A stretch of 55,769 nucleotides of DNA from SAR86 cluster bacterium REDSEA-S09_B4 (lineage in GTDB: Bacteria > Pseudomonadota > Gammaproteobacteria > Magnimaribacterales > Magnimaribacteraceae): contig LUQU01000048.1 of assembly GCA_001628005.1 (NCBI GenBank), forward strand, positions 1 through 55,769, written 5' to 3'. A program made the translations under genes and the position numbers. Shown in pieces: positions 9,552-19,003 of this stretch; within the stretch, counting starts at the first letter, position 1, and every line of letters begins with the position of its first letter. The notes beneath the pieces were generated by a model. The model saw only the letters and a program-made list of their open reading frames with translations. It did no database searches and had not been told where the DNA came from.

Positions 9552-10304
9552 ATGAAGGTTCTAGTTCCAATAAAACGAGTGGTTGATTATAACGTCAAAG
9601 TCAGAGCAAAATCAGATGAAACTGGTCCGGATTTAGCCAATGTAAAAATGGCTATCAACCCGTTTTGTGAAATTGCTGTTGAAGAAGCTGTTAGGCTTAA
9701 AGAATCTGAAACTGCTCAAGAGGTCATAGCAGTTTCGATAGGGTCTAATGCGTGTCAGGAGCAACTAAGGACGGCACTAGCTTTAGGTGCAGATCGTGCA
9801 ATTCTAGTAGAAACAGAATTAGAAGTAGAGCCACTTGGTGTCGCTAAATTATTAAAAGCTGTGGTAGAAAAAGAACAGCCCGATTTAATTATATTAGGTA
9901 AACAGGCCATAGATGATGACTCAAACCAAACAGGTCAAATGCTGGCCTCTTTACTTTCTTATGCTCAGGGTACGTTTGCGTCGGAAATAAAAATTGAAGA
10001 CGATAAGATTGATGTTACTAGGGAGGTTGATGGAGGACTGCAAACTGTCTCATTAAATCTTCCAGCAGTGGTAACCACAGATTTAAGATTAAACGAACCT
10101 AGATATGCTTCATTACCAAATATTATGAAAGCAAAAAAGAAGCCTTTGGACACCTTAACCCCTGAAGAGTTAAATGTAGATGCTTCCCCTAGGATAGAAA
10201 CTCTAAAAGTTTCGCCTCCTCCAGAGAGAGCTGCTGGAGTTATTGTAGAAAGTGTTGATGAGCTAGTTGAAAAACTAAAAAATGAAGCGAAGGTAATAAC
10301 ATGA
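9552..10304 (+). CDS. etfB: Electron transfer flavoprotein beta subunit
   Basis: EtfB forms with EtfA the soluble FAD/AMP carrier that collects electrons from acyl-CoA dehydrogenases. The 250-residue length is typical. Hallmarks are the opening [18 protein letters not shown], the [17 protein letters not shown] segment, the [16 protein letters not shown] stretch and the [21 protein letters not shown] signature. The ATG is preceded by AAGGA. Its end overlaps etfA by 4 bases. The paired acyl-CoA dehydrogenases 12 kb downstream are likely donors. Confidence 0.96.
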   Translation: MKVLVPIKRVVDYNVKVRAKSDETGPDLANVKMAINPFCEIAVEEAVRLKESETAQEVIAVSIGSNACQEQLRTALALGADRAILVETELEVEPLGVAKLLKAVVEKEQPDLIILGKQAIDDDSNQTGQMLASLLSYAQGTFASEIKIEDDKIDVTREVDGGLQTVSLNLPAVVTTDLRLNEPRYASLPNIMKAKKKPLDTLTPEELNVDASPRIETLKVSPPPERAAGVIVESVDELVEKLKNEAKVIT

Positions 10305-11230
10305 GTATATTGGTAGTTGTAGAACATGATAACGAAGAACTGAAAGGTGCTACCTTAAATACAATAACTGCAGCTAAGGAAATAGGTTCTGAAATTGACT
10401 TACTGGTTGCTGGTTTTTCATGCGATTCTGTTGCTGACCAGGCATGTTCTATACCTGGTATAGGTAAAGTTTTAGTAGCAAATAGTGAGTCTTACAAAAA
10501 TTTTCTAGCTGAGAATATTGGTACTCTGGTTTCAGAAGTAGGGAAAGGTTATTCACATATTCTTGCAGCAGCTACAAGTAACGGAAAAAACTTTATGCCA
10601 AGAGTAGCTGCTTTATTAGATGTATCACAAGTGTCTGAAATAATATCTGTCTTATCTGAAGATACTTATGAACGACCTATTTATGCTGGTAATTGCATAG
10701 CAACTGTCAAAAGTTCAGATCCCGTAAAAGTAATAACAGTTAGGGCTACAGGATTTGATGATTGCGAAGTAGATGGAGGATCTGCTACTACAGAAATAGT
10801 GGATCTAGATTCTAATTTAGGAGTCTCCAGTTTTGTCAGTGAAGAGTTGGCTGAATCAGATAGACCAGAATTGACCTCAGCAGATATTGTAATATCTGGA
10901 GGAAGAGGAATGCAAAATGGAGAGAACTTTAGTCTCCTAGAGGGAATTGCAGATAAACTGGGAGCAGCAATAGGAGCTTCAAGAGCTGCAGTTGACTCGG
11001 GTTTTGTGCCTAATGATATGCAAGTTGGTCAAACAGGTAAAATTGTAGCTCCTAATTTATATATAGCAGTAGGAATTTCTGGAGCAATTCAACATTTAGC
11101 AGGTATGAAAGATAGTAAAGTCATTGTTGCTATAAATAAGGATGAAGAAGCACCTATTTTCCAAGTGGCAGATTATGGTTTAGTAGCAGATTTGTTTGAA
11201 GCCTTACCAGAATTAGAAAGTAAGCTATAG
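10301..11230 (+). CDS. etfA: Electron transfer flavoprotein alpha subunit
   Basis: EtfA (309 aa) holds most of the FAD site. The C-terminal FAD domain is intact: [47 protein letters not shown] and [14 protein letters not shown], then the usual [16 protein letters not shown] end. It is coupled to etfB by an ATGA overlap. Its last 6 bases overlap the 3' end of the convergent trmA gene, leaving no room for a separate terminator between them. Confidence 0.96.
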   Translation: MSILVVVEHDNEELKGATLNTITAAKEIGSEIDLLVAGFSCDSVADQACSIPGIGKVLVANSESYKNFLAENIGTLVSEVGKGYSHILAAATSNGKNFMPRVAALLDVSQVSEIISVLSEDTYERPIYAGNCIATVKSSDPVKVITVRATGFDDCEVDGGSATTEIVDLDSNLGVSSFVSEELAESDRPELTSADIVISGGRGMQNGENFSLLEGIADKLGAAIGASRAAVDSGFVPNDMQVGQTGKIVAPNLYIAVGISGAIQHLAGMKDSKVIVAINKDEEAPIFQVADYGLVADLFEALPELESKL

Positions 11231-12292
11231 TTTTCTTAAGATAACCCCAGTCTCGATATGATCGGTATAAGGAAACTGATCAAACAATGCTGCTTTTTTA
11301 ACTTTATAGTTAGTTAAGAGTTCTTTTAGATTAGATTTAAGAGATTTGAATCCACAAGATAAGTAGATAATTTCTTTATAGTTAAGCTGTTTTATTAAGT
11401 TAATTGAATCAACGTCTAAACCAGATCTAGGAGGATCTAAAAAAAGAACATCTTTCCTGAAATCAATTAAGTTAATATGCTTCATTCTGTTGAATTCTCT
11501 TTTTTTAATTAAAGCTTCAAGAGTTTCTAATCCCGACATTCTTGCTGTTTCTACATTTTCAATAGAATTTATTTGTATGTTTTTCTCTAAAGCTTTTACG
11601 CTAGGTCTGCTATTTTCAGTTGCAAGAACTCTGGAATAAAGATTACTGAGAAGAATAGTAAAAGTTCCTACTCCACAATGTAGCTCAGTGACATGATGAT
11701 GTAACTTTTTACTTTTACTTACCCAAGTTAACATCTCATCACATATATATGGATTGGGTTGACTGAAACATTGTTCATAGAGATTAACCTTAATTTTTTT
11801 GATATGTGCATTATAGGTTTCAGTAACAAAATCTTTACCTATCACTAGTTTTTGTTTTCTGCTTCTTCCAACAATGGATGCGCCTATTTCAGAACTTAAT
11901 TTTTTGGCTTTTTCAATCCAGTTTGCATCTAAAGGTTTATGATATATAAGAGAAACAATTCCTTCTCCGCTTCTTGAAACTTGAATTTCAGTTTGAAAAA
12001 GTTTTTCTTTTATCTCATCACTACCCAATAATTTAACTTTAAGTTGAGAAATTAATTGATTAATTTTTGCATCACAAATTGTAAGTTCGTCTATGTTTAT
12101 TTTTTTGTTTTTTTCAATCATGGTGAACTGAATATTATTATTCACATGAACTCCCAACTCTGCTCTAGTTCTAAAGTGGGAAGGAGGGGAAGGAAAATAG
12201 TTTAGATTTTTAGTTAGCTCAGAAAAAAAGGGAAAAAATAAATCTTTTTTAGCCTTTAACTGTCTAGTATATAGATCTTCATTGTTATTCAA
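11225..12292 (-). CDS. trmA: tRNA (uracil-54-C5)-methyltransferase TrmA
   Basis: TrmA uses S-adenosylmethionine to make ribothymidine at position 54 of tRNAs. It is 355 aa against 366 in E. coli. The SAM-binding [14 protein letters not shown] motif, the [11 protein letters not shown] motif, the LSCGF segment near residue 315 carrying the catalytic cysteine, and the C-terminal [18 protein letters not shown] are all in place. It overlaps the metH end by 8 bases and probably shares its transcript. Its 3' end overlaps etfA, which is transcribed toward it. Confidence 0.93.
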   Translation of the reverse strand: MNNNEDLYTRQLKAKKDLFFPFFSELTKNLNYFPSPPSHFRTRAELGVHVNNNIQFTMIEKNKKINIDELTICDAKINQLISQLKVKLLGSDEIKEKLFQTEIQVSRSGEGIVSLIYHKPLDANWIEKAKKLSSEIGASIVGRSRKQKLVIGKDFVTETYNAHIKKIKVNLYEQCFSQPNPYICDEMLTWVSKSKKLHHHVTELHCGVGTFTILLSNLYSRVLATENSRPSVKALEKNIQINSIENVETARMSGLETLEALIKKREFNRMKHINLIDFRKDVLFLDPPRSGLDVDSINLIKQLNYKEIIYLSCGFKSLKSNLKELLTNYKVKKAALFDQFPYTDHIETGVILRKL

Positions 12293-15200
12293 GATTAGTA
12301 CTGTAATATTTTTTAGTCAGATTTATGTCTTCATTTCTATTGCTTGAAATGGTCTTTATTTGCTCTTCAGTTATTTTCCCTAATCCAAAATACTTACTCT
12401 CAATATGTGAAAAATACCAACCGCTTACTGAAGCAGCAGGTAACATAGCAAAATTTTCAGTTAAAGAGATATTGGCTTTATTTTCAGCATCTAATAAAGA
12501 AAAGAGTTTAATTTTTTCTGAATGATCAGGGCATGCGGGATATCCAGGAGCTGGTCTTATTCCAACATACTTTTCCCTAATTAACTGCTCATTTGAAAGC
12601 TCTTCTTCCCTTGAATATCCCCAATATTCCTTCCTAACTTTTTCATGAACGTATTCAGCAAGAGATTCAGCTAACCTATCAGCTATTGCTTTAAGCATGA
12701 TAGAGGAATAGTCATCATTATTTTTTTCAAAATTAGTACATGCCTCTTCTACACCCAAACCTGAGGTTACAGCAAAAGCCCCAATATAATCTTTAATCTT
12801 CTTTTCTTCAGGGGCTATAAAATCAGAAAGAGATAAATTTGGGTTACCTTTTCCTTGAAATCTTTGTTGTCTAGGAAAATTTAAAGTAGTTAGAAGATCT
12901 TTTCTTTTTTCATCCTTAAAAACTTTAACTTGGTTATTTTTATCTTGAGAAGCTGGCCAAAAGCCTATAACAGATTGATTGCTAATACTGTTAGACTTTT
13001 CAAGTTCATCTAACATTTCATTGGCGTCTTTAAATAATTGAGTAGCGGCTTCACCTACTACCTCATCATCTAAAATTTTGGGATAACTACCCGCAAGACT
13101 CCATGATTTAAAGAAAGGGGTCCAATCTATATAGGGCCTTAAGGAACTGATAGAAATTGATTCTAAATTACGTACCCCCAAGAAAGAAGGTATTACAAGT
13201 TTAGAATTCTTCCAATTTATATGTAGTTTGTTATTGTTTGCCTCTTTTAGACTTAAAAGTTGAGGTGAACTCTTTTCTTCCAGTCTAAGTCTTGTAGAAA
13301 GATAGTCCTCCCTAATTTTTTCTGTATAAGATTTACTTTTCTTCTTATTTAATAAATTTTGTACAACTCCCACACTCCTAGAAGCATCTAGGACATGCAT
13401 AGCGAAGCCAGTTTTATAGTTTGGTTCAATTTTTAATGCGGTATGAGCTTTTGAGGTTGTAGCTCCACCAATCAATACTGGAATATTCATCTTTCTTCTT
13501 GTTAGCTCTTGAACAACTCCAATCATCTCATCAAGTGAAGGAGTTATTAATCCGCTTAAACCTATTAAATCAGCTTTCTCTGCAATTGCAGTATCAATAA
13601 TTTGTTCAGCAGGCACCATTACTCCTAAATTTATGACTTCATAATTATTGCATTGAAGAACAACCGTAACTATATTTTTACCAATATCATGAACATCACC
13701 TTTAACAGTAGCCATCACTATTTTTCCATTAGTTTGAATACCACCTTCTTTTTCTTCTTCTAAATATGGAACAAGATAAGCAACAGCTTCTTTCATTACT
13801 CTGGCACTTTTAACTACTTGTGGAAGGAACATCTTGCCGTCTCCAAAAAGGTCCCCAACAATATTCATTCCATCCATTAGAGGGCCTTCAATAACTTCTA
13901 CTGGAGAATTACTTTTGCATCTGGCTTCTTCTACATCTTCAATGATGTATTTATTAATTCCCTGAACCAAAGCATGATTAATACGATCATTAATTTCTAG
14001 ATTTCTCCATTCTTCATCCGTTTTTTTTCTTGTTTGGTCTTTCTGGAATTTAGTTGCTTCGTCCACTAGTCTTTCAGTAGCATCTTCTCTTCTGTTTAGA
14101 ATTACATCTTCAACTAAAGTTTTTAGTTCAGGATTAATATCTTCATAGACTGCCAATTGACCAGCATTTACTATTCCCATTGTGAGACCTTTATTTATGG
14201 CGTGGTAAAGAAAAACGGAATGCATAGCTTCTCTAACTGCATCATTACCTCGAAAAGAAAAGGAAACATTGCTTATACCGCCAGAAATACTTGTTAGTGG
14301 AAATTCTTCCTTTATATATGCGCAAGCATCAATAAAATCTTTAGCATAATTGTTGTGTTCTTCAAGTCCCGTAGCTACTGCAAACACATTAGGATCAAAT
14401 ATTATGTCTTGCGGAGGATACTTAACTTCTTTAGTTAAAACTTCATAAGATCTTCGACAAATTTCTTTTCTTCTTTTTAAAGAATCAGCTTGTCCTTTTT
14501 CATCAAAAGCCATGACAATTATTGCTGCTCCATACTTAAGACATAATTTAGCAACTTTAATAAAATTATCTTCACCTTCTTTAAGGCTTATGGAGTTAAC
14601 AATGGCCTTACCTTGTATAACTTTTAGTCCACTTTCAATAACTTCCCATTTAGAAGAATCTATAACAATAGGGACTTTTGATATGTCAGGTTCAGTTGCA
14701 ACAAGCTTTAAAAAATGATCCATTTCTTCCAAAGAATCAAGCATGCCCTCATCCATATTAACATCTATCATTTGAGCACCTAATTCAACTTGCTCTTTTG
14801 CAACTTCTAAGGCTTCAGCGTAATTCTTTTCTTTTATTAATCGTGCGAATTTTGCGGAACCCGTTACATTAGATCTTTCTCCAATGTTTATAAAAAGAGA
14901 ATCATCATTTATAACTAATGGTTCAAGTCCACTAAACGACCTTTGAGGTTTAGTTGCACTTAATTTTTTAGGTTTTATTCCTTTTATTGCATAACTAATT
15001 GCTTCAATATGATGAGGTGTTGTACCGCAACAACCTCCAACTATATTTAATAAACTGCTTTCAGCCATTTCTTTTATGATATTTGCCATGTGAGAAGGGG
15101 TTTCATCATATTCACCCATTTCATTAGGAAGACCTGCATTAGGGTGAAGGCTTATCGGTATGTCCGATATTTTATTTAGAGATATTAAGTGCGGTCTAAG

Positions 15201-15938
15201 TTGCTCCGCTCCCAAAGCACAATTAAAACCAATTGAGCAAGGGTTTGCATGCCTTACTGACGTCCAGAAAGCTTCGGCGGTTTGGCCTGATAAAGTTCTA
15301 CCAGAATTATCAGTTATAGTGCCTGAAATCATTAAAGGTATTTCTTTACCAACTTCTTCACACTTTTCCAGATAAGCAAAGATCCCTGCTTTAGCATTTA
15401 AGGTATCAAAGATTGTTTCAAACATTAAAAAATCGACTCCGCCTTCCAATAATCCATCTATGCATTCACGGTATGAAATAACTAACTCATCAAAAAGAAT
15501 ATTTCTTTTTGCTGGGTCAGTTACATCAGGAGATATTGAAGCTGTTGTATTTGTTGGACCAATTGATCCTATTACCCAAGCATTTGAATCTGTTTCAGAT
15601 ACTGCTTCTTTAGCTATTTTTGCTCCCGTAAAATTTAAATCGTAAGCCTTTTCTTGTAGATCATAGTCTTTCTGGGAAATAGAACTCGAGTTAAAGGTAT
15701 TAGTTTGTATAAAATCACATCCTTTATCCAAGAAAGACTTATGAATCTCCTTGATTATTTCCGGCTGAGTAAGGTTTAGAAGATCATTATTACCCTTTAA
15801 GTCTTTATCGTATTCTTTATACAGTTCACCTCTAAAATCTTCTTCCGAAAGCTTTTTAGACTGTATTTCGGTGCCCATGGCACCATCTATAACTAAAATT
15901 CTTTCTTTTAATTTTCTATTAAAATCACTTAGTTTCAT
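12285..15938 (-). CDS. metH: Cobalamin-dependent methionine synthase MetH
   Basis: MetH transfers the methyl group of methyltetrahydrofolate to homocysteine through cobalamin. All modules are present in 1217 residues. The homocysteine domain has zinc cysteines in GFNC (240) and GGCCG (303-304). The pterin domain runs about 340-640. The cobalamin cap and binding domains follow, with the base-off ligand histidine in DVHDIG (748-753). The activation domain has [12 protein letters not shown] near the C terminus. The ATG start is 66 bases from the divergent nfuA. I see no cobalamin riboswitch in that short gap. No MetE is visible, so the cell appears to need cobalamin, though MetE could lie elsewhere. 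Confidence 0.97.
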   Translation of the reverse strand: MKLSDFNRKLKERILVIDGAMGTEIQSKKLSEEDFRGELYKEYDKDLKGNNDLLNLTQPEIIKEIHKSFLDKGCDFIQTNTFNSSSISQKDYDLQEKAYDLNFTGAKIAKEAVSETDSNAWVIGSIGPTNTTASISPDVTDPAKRNILFDELVISYRECIDGLLEGGVDFLMFETIFDTLNAKAGIFAYLEKCEEVGKEIPLMISGTITDNSGRTLSGQTAEAFWTSVRHANPCSIGFNCALGAEQLRPHLISLNKISDIPISLHPNAGLPNEMGEYDETPSHMANIIKEMAESSLLNIVGGCCGTTPHHIEAISYAIKGIKPKKLSATKPQRSFSGLEPLVINDDSLFINIGERSNVTGSAKFARLIKEKNYAEALEVAKEQVELGAQMIDVNMDEGMLDSLEEMDHFLKLVATEPDISKVPIVIDSSKWEVIESGLKVIQGKAIVNSISLKEGEDNFIKVAKLCLKYGAAIIVMAFDEKGQADSLKRRKEICRRSYEVLTKEVKYPPQDIIFDPNVFAVATGLEEHNNYAKDFIDACAYIKEEFPLTSISGGISNVSFSFRGNDAVREAMHSVFLYHAINKGLTMGIVNAGQLAVYEDINPELKTLVEDVILNRREDATERLVDEATKFQKDQTRKKTDEEWRNLEINDRINHALVQGINKYIIEDVEEARCKSNSPVEVIEGPLMDGMNIVGDLFGDGKMFLPQVVKSARVMKEAVAYLVPYLEEEKEGGIQTNGKIVMATVKGDVHDIGKNIVTVVLQCNNYEVINLGVMVPAEQIIDTAIAEKADLIGLSGLITPSLDEMIGVVQELTRRKMNIPVLIGGATTSKAHTALKIEPNYKTGFAMHVLDASRSVGVVQNLLNKKKSKSYTEKIREDYLSTRLRLEEKSSPQLLSLKEANNNKLHINWKNSKLVIPSFLGVRNLESISISSLRPYIDWTPFFKSWSLAGSYPKILDDEVVGEAATQLFKDANEMLDELEKSNSISNQSVIGFWPASQDKNNQVKVFKDEKRKDLLTTLNFPRQQRFQGKGNPNLSLSDFIAPEEKKIKDYIGAFAVTSGLGVEEACTNFEKNNDDYSSIMLKAIADRLAESLAEYVHEKVRKEYWGYSREEELSNEQLIREKYVGIRPAPGYPACPDHSEKIKLFSLLDAENKANISLTENFAMLPAASVSGWYFSHIESKYFGLGKITEEQIKTISSNRNEDINLTKKYYSTNLE

Positions 15939-16004
15939 TCTTTTTACAATAATACTTCTAATCCTTAGAGTGAATTGTAAGTGTTTTAACTATAAAATGT
16001 ACTT

Positions 16005-16592
16005 ATGCCAGCTATAGAGATAAGTAAATCTGCAGAAAATTACCTAAAAGAGCTTTTGCAGAAACAAGATTCAGATACTGTAGGTATCAAAGTATTTGTG
16101 AGTGAACCAGGATCTCCAAGAGCAGAAACTTGCATAGCTTACTGTAAAGAAGATGATGATATAACTGAATATGAATTACTTAGCGATTACAGTTTCTCAC
16201 TTTATCAAGAAAAAAAGTCTCAAACTTTTCTAGAAAATGCCGTTGTAGACTACTCTCCGGATAAGTTTGGAGGAACCTTAACGATTAAAGCGCCTAATGC
16301 CAAAGTTCCAAGCATAGGAGAAGATGCTTCTTTAGAAGAAAGAGTTAATTACCTGCTTTACTCTGAAATTAATCCTAGCCTTGCTGCTCATGGCGGGGAG
16401 GTGTCCTTAGTTGAAATTTTAAATAAAGAAACAGCTGTTCTCCAGTTTGGAGGAGGGTGTCAAGGCTGTGGAATGGTTGATGTAACTTTAAAAGATGGAA
16501 TAGAAAAGACCCTCATTGAAGAAATACCTGAGCTTAAAGGTATAGCAGATGTAACTGACCATAGTTACCGCGAGAATGCTTATTACAAATAA
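16005..16592 (+). CDS. nfuA: Fe-S cluster carrier protein NfuA
   Basis: NfuA carries and delivers [4Fe-4S] clusters to client enzymes. The 195-residue protein has the two expected parts: an N-terminal A-type-like domain without the three cluster cysteines (about 1-95), and a C-terminal Nfu domain with the cluster-binding pair C152 and C155 in GGGCQGCGMVDVTLKDGIEK. The length matches E. coli NfuA. It is divergent from metH and is followed by sbcB after 33 bases. Confidence 0.94.
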   Translation: MPAIEISKSAENYLKELLQKQDSDTVGIKVFVSEPGSPRAETCIAYCKEDDDITEYELLSDYSFSLYQEKKSQTFLENAVVDYSPDKFGGTLTIKAPNAKVPSIGEDASLEERVNYLLYSEINPSLAAHGGEVSLVEILNKETAVLQFGGGCQGCGMVDVTLKDGIEKTLIEEIPELKGIADVTDHSYRENAYYK

Positions 16593-16625
16593 GTTTCCTA
16601 CAATTTTCTAGTTTATAATTGTTCT

Positions 16626-18032
16626 GTGACCCAACTTAACGCAGACCATTGCTATATCTTCACCGATACAGAAACTACTGGATTAGATATAAATTTTTCC
16701 CAAATTCTTCAGGTGGGTTCTTTATTAACTGATGAAAACTTAGTTGTAGAAAAGGAACATAGTTTATTTTCAAAACTTTTACCTTGGATTGTACCTAGTC
16801 CAGAAGCTTTCCTTGTACATAAAAAAACTGAGTGTCTTAACGAAGAAAGCCCAACTCATTATGAAATGATGTGTAAACTCAGAGAAGATTGGCTAAATTG
16901 GTCAACCAACAAAAATCCGGTTTTTATAACCTATAACGGCCATAGGTTTGATGAAGAGTTATTTAGAAGACAATTTTATTGGTGTTTGCTACCTCCATAT
17001 ATAACAAATACTGGAGGGGCTACTAGATTAGATCTAATGTACACTTTTCAACTAGTCGCTAATTTTTTCCCCAACTCTCTAACTGTTCCTATGAATGAAG
17101 AAAATGGAATTAGTCTAAAGCTTACAGATTGGGCCGAAGCTAATAAAATATCTTCTATTAATGCCCATGATGCCGTAGCTGATTGTTACTTGATGGTCAA
17201 TTTATCTAGGCTTATAGCTGAAAAAGCACCTGAGGTATGGAATTCTTCATTAAGAGGCTCTTCCAAGGATGGTAATCTAAGGTTAATTCAATCAGAACCA
17301 TTTGCAATGATTGGAGAAGTAATAAGAAAGAGTAGATTTACTTATCCTGTCACATTCTGCGGACGAAATAATAAAATGCAAAATGAGGTAGCAGTAGCAG
17401 ATTTATACTTTGATCCTGATACTTTAAATGAATTATCTGATTCTGAGTTATTAGAACAAATATCTAACGCAGGGACAGCAATAAGAAAAGTAAGGATCAA
17501 CAGAAGTTTACCAATAATGAATGCTTTAGATATACCTTCAATCCACGACACTTTGGATATACCATTTGAGCAATTAGAAGAAAGGGCAGATAAAATTAGG
17601 AATAACACTAAATTACAATCTAGAATTAGTGAGTTATTAACCAATAATCAAATTCAATACCCACCTCCAAAGTATGTAGAACAATCTGTATATTCTGGAT
17701 TTCCATCCAAAGAAGACGAATTATGGATGGAGAGATTTCACGCCACTCCTTGGCAGGATAGATCAAAACTCATTGATGGTTTCGAAGACTCTAGATATAG
17801 GGAGTTAGCTGAAAGACTCATTTGTGCTCATGAAGCTGAAGGAACTCCTGATCAATCACTTCAGAGATATAACACCTTTATTTCACAAAGGCTTTCAGAT
17901 AAAGGTCCTTGGTTAAATATTGATAACACATTATCTAAGATAGAGGAAATGTTAAAAAAAGAAGAAGACAAAGAGAAAAAAAATATACTTCATAAATTAG
18001 AAAAGAAACTCAAAAAAATGGCTGCTACCTAG
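16626..18032 (+). CDS. sbcB: Exodeoxyribonuclease I
   Basis: Exonuclease I degrades single-stranded DNA from 3' to 5' and acts in mismatch repair and recombination. It is 468 aa against 475 in E. coli. The DEDD exonuclease motifs are readable: TDTETTGLD near residue 14, the YNGHRFDEELFRRQFYW stretch near 100, and NAHDAVADCYLMVNL near 180, which holds the last acidic residue. The C-terminal SH3-like and helical regions are present. The start is GTG. Its end lies 5 bases from the convergent csiV-like gene. Confidence 0.93.
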   Translation: MTQLNADHCYIFTDTETTGLDINFSQILQVGSLLTDENLVVEKEHSLFSKLLPWIVPSPEAFLVHKKTECLNEESPTHYEMMCKLREDWLNWSTNKNPVFITYNGHRFDEELFRRQFYWCLLPPYITNTGGATRLDLMYTFQLVANFFPNSLTVPMNEENGISLKLTDWAEANKISSINAHDAVADCYLMVNLSRLIAEKAPEVWNSSLRGSSKDGNLRLIQSEPFAMIGEVIRKSRFTYPVTFCGRNNKMQNEVAVADLYFDPDTLNELSDSELLEQISNAGTAIRKVRINRSLPIMNALDIPSIHDTLDIPFEQLEERADKIRNNTKLQSRISELLTNNQIQYPPPKYVEQSVYSGFPSKEDELWMERFHATPWQDRSKLIDGFEDSRYRELAERLICAHEAEGTPDQSLQRYNTFISQRLSDKGPWLNIDNTLSKIEEMLKKEEDKEKKNILHKLEKKLKKMAAT

Positions 18033-18037
18033 AAGCT

Positions 18038-19003
18038 TTATTCTGATGGCCATAAAGTTACCTTTATAACAGCACCAAAAAATGGATGATCAATATAATG
18101 GTAAGAATTTTCTTTCATTTTAATTTGTTGATTAATTTCATATAAATCTCTGTAATTACTATTAATAGTTAATGGAGTTTCTACAGTAGTAGACACTGGA
18201 GTAAACTCTTTTGTTCTTAATATCCAACTTGAAAAAGAAATAAAGTCTTCACCAATAGACTTAAAAAAACTTATAAATCTATTTTGAGCTTTAGAAAGCT
18301 TAAGTAAGTTGTTGAAATTATAGAGTTTTACCGCAGTAAACTCCTGACCCTCATTAGTACTTTCTGATAATCTTAATCTTAGATCTGAATGTAAAAACCT
18401 TTCTTTATAAAGCAAAAGTTCTCCATGAATACCATTGATTTCATTTTTTCCTTGAATGTATACAGGGCTTGATAGGTCTGCTTGAAATAAAGGCTGGAAC
18501 CAACTTCCATGGAAAAGCACTTCATATTCCTTTCTTTTATTCAGTCGATTAACAAATCTTTTATTAAGACCATTTTTTTTTATTAATTCAAAATATTCAT
18601 ATGGTAATAAAGTAAAATCGGAGTTCTTATCAATGCCCGTACTTTTCACTTCTTCAACTTCAATTGGATTTAGTTTCTGACTTAAATCAACTGATTGTAT
18701 AACTTGTGAACTGGGAACTAATCCTTCCTCAATGGCTTCTTTCTTTACTAAAAGATTTGGTGTGTCTAAAAGCTTTAGTAAGTCTGGTGAGTATATAAAC
18801 CTATCAAGTTCTGGAAATTGTTCTTGTTTATCCTTCTCATTTATTTGTTTATGAGAAAAGATAATTAAGTCAATTCTATAAATAGGATAAAGACTTTGGT
18901 TCTCTGAAAAAGCTTTTGAAGAAAGGAGAAGTTTTTCTGGAATATCCTGGCTAAAAGCTAAATAAGAATTTAACAAAATTAATATATATAAAAATCTCTT
19001 CAT
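18038..19003 (-). CDS. csiV: CsiV-like periplasmic protein
   Basis: This 321-residue protein has a short signal peptide (MKRFLYILILLNSYLAFS) and a YPIYRIDLIIFSHKQ opening that resembles CsiV, a peptidoglycan-binding envelope protein often encoded next to mfd in gammaproteobacteria. Sequence outside that segment is poorly conserved, so the call rests partly on position. Its start overlaps the end of mfd by 4 bases, consistent with one transcript mfd-csiV. The cellular role in this organism is not shown by the sequence. Confidence 0.55.
   Translation of the reverse strand: MKRFLYILILLNSYLAFSQDIPEKLLLSSKAFSENQSLYPIYRIDLIIFSHKQINEKDKQEQFPELDRFIYSPDLLKLLDTPNLLVKKEAIEEGLVPSSQVIQSVDLSQKLNPIEVEEVKSTGIDKNSDFTLLPYEYFELIKKNGLNKRFVNRLNKRKEYEVLFHGSWFQPLFQADLSSPVYIQGKNEINGIHGELLLYKERFLHSDLRLRLSESTNEGQEFTAVKLYNFNNLLKLSKAQNRFISFFKSIGEDFISFSSWILRTKEFTPVSTTVETPLTINSNYRDLYEINQQIKMKENSYHYIDHPFFGAVIKVTLWPSE

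Noticed and set aside
15939-16004. Cobalamin riboswitch ahead of metH
   Set aside because: The divergent gap is only 66 bases and has no B12-box-like or structured sequence that I can see.
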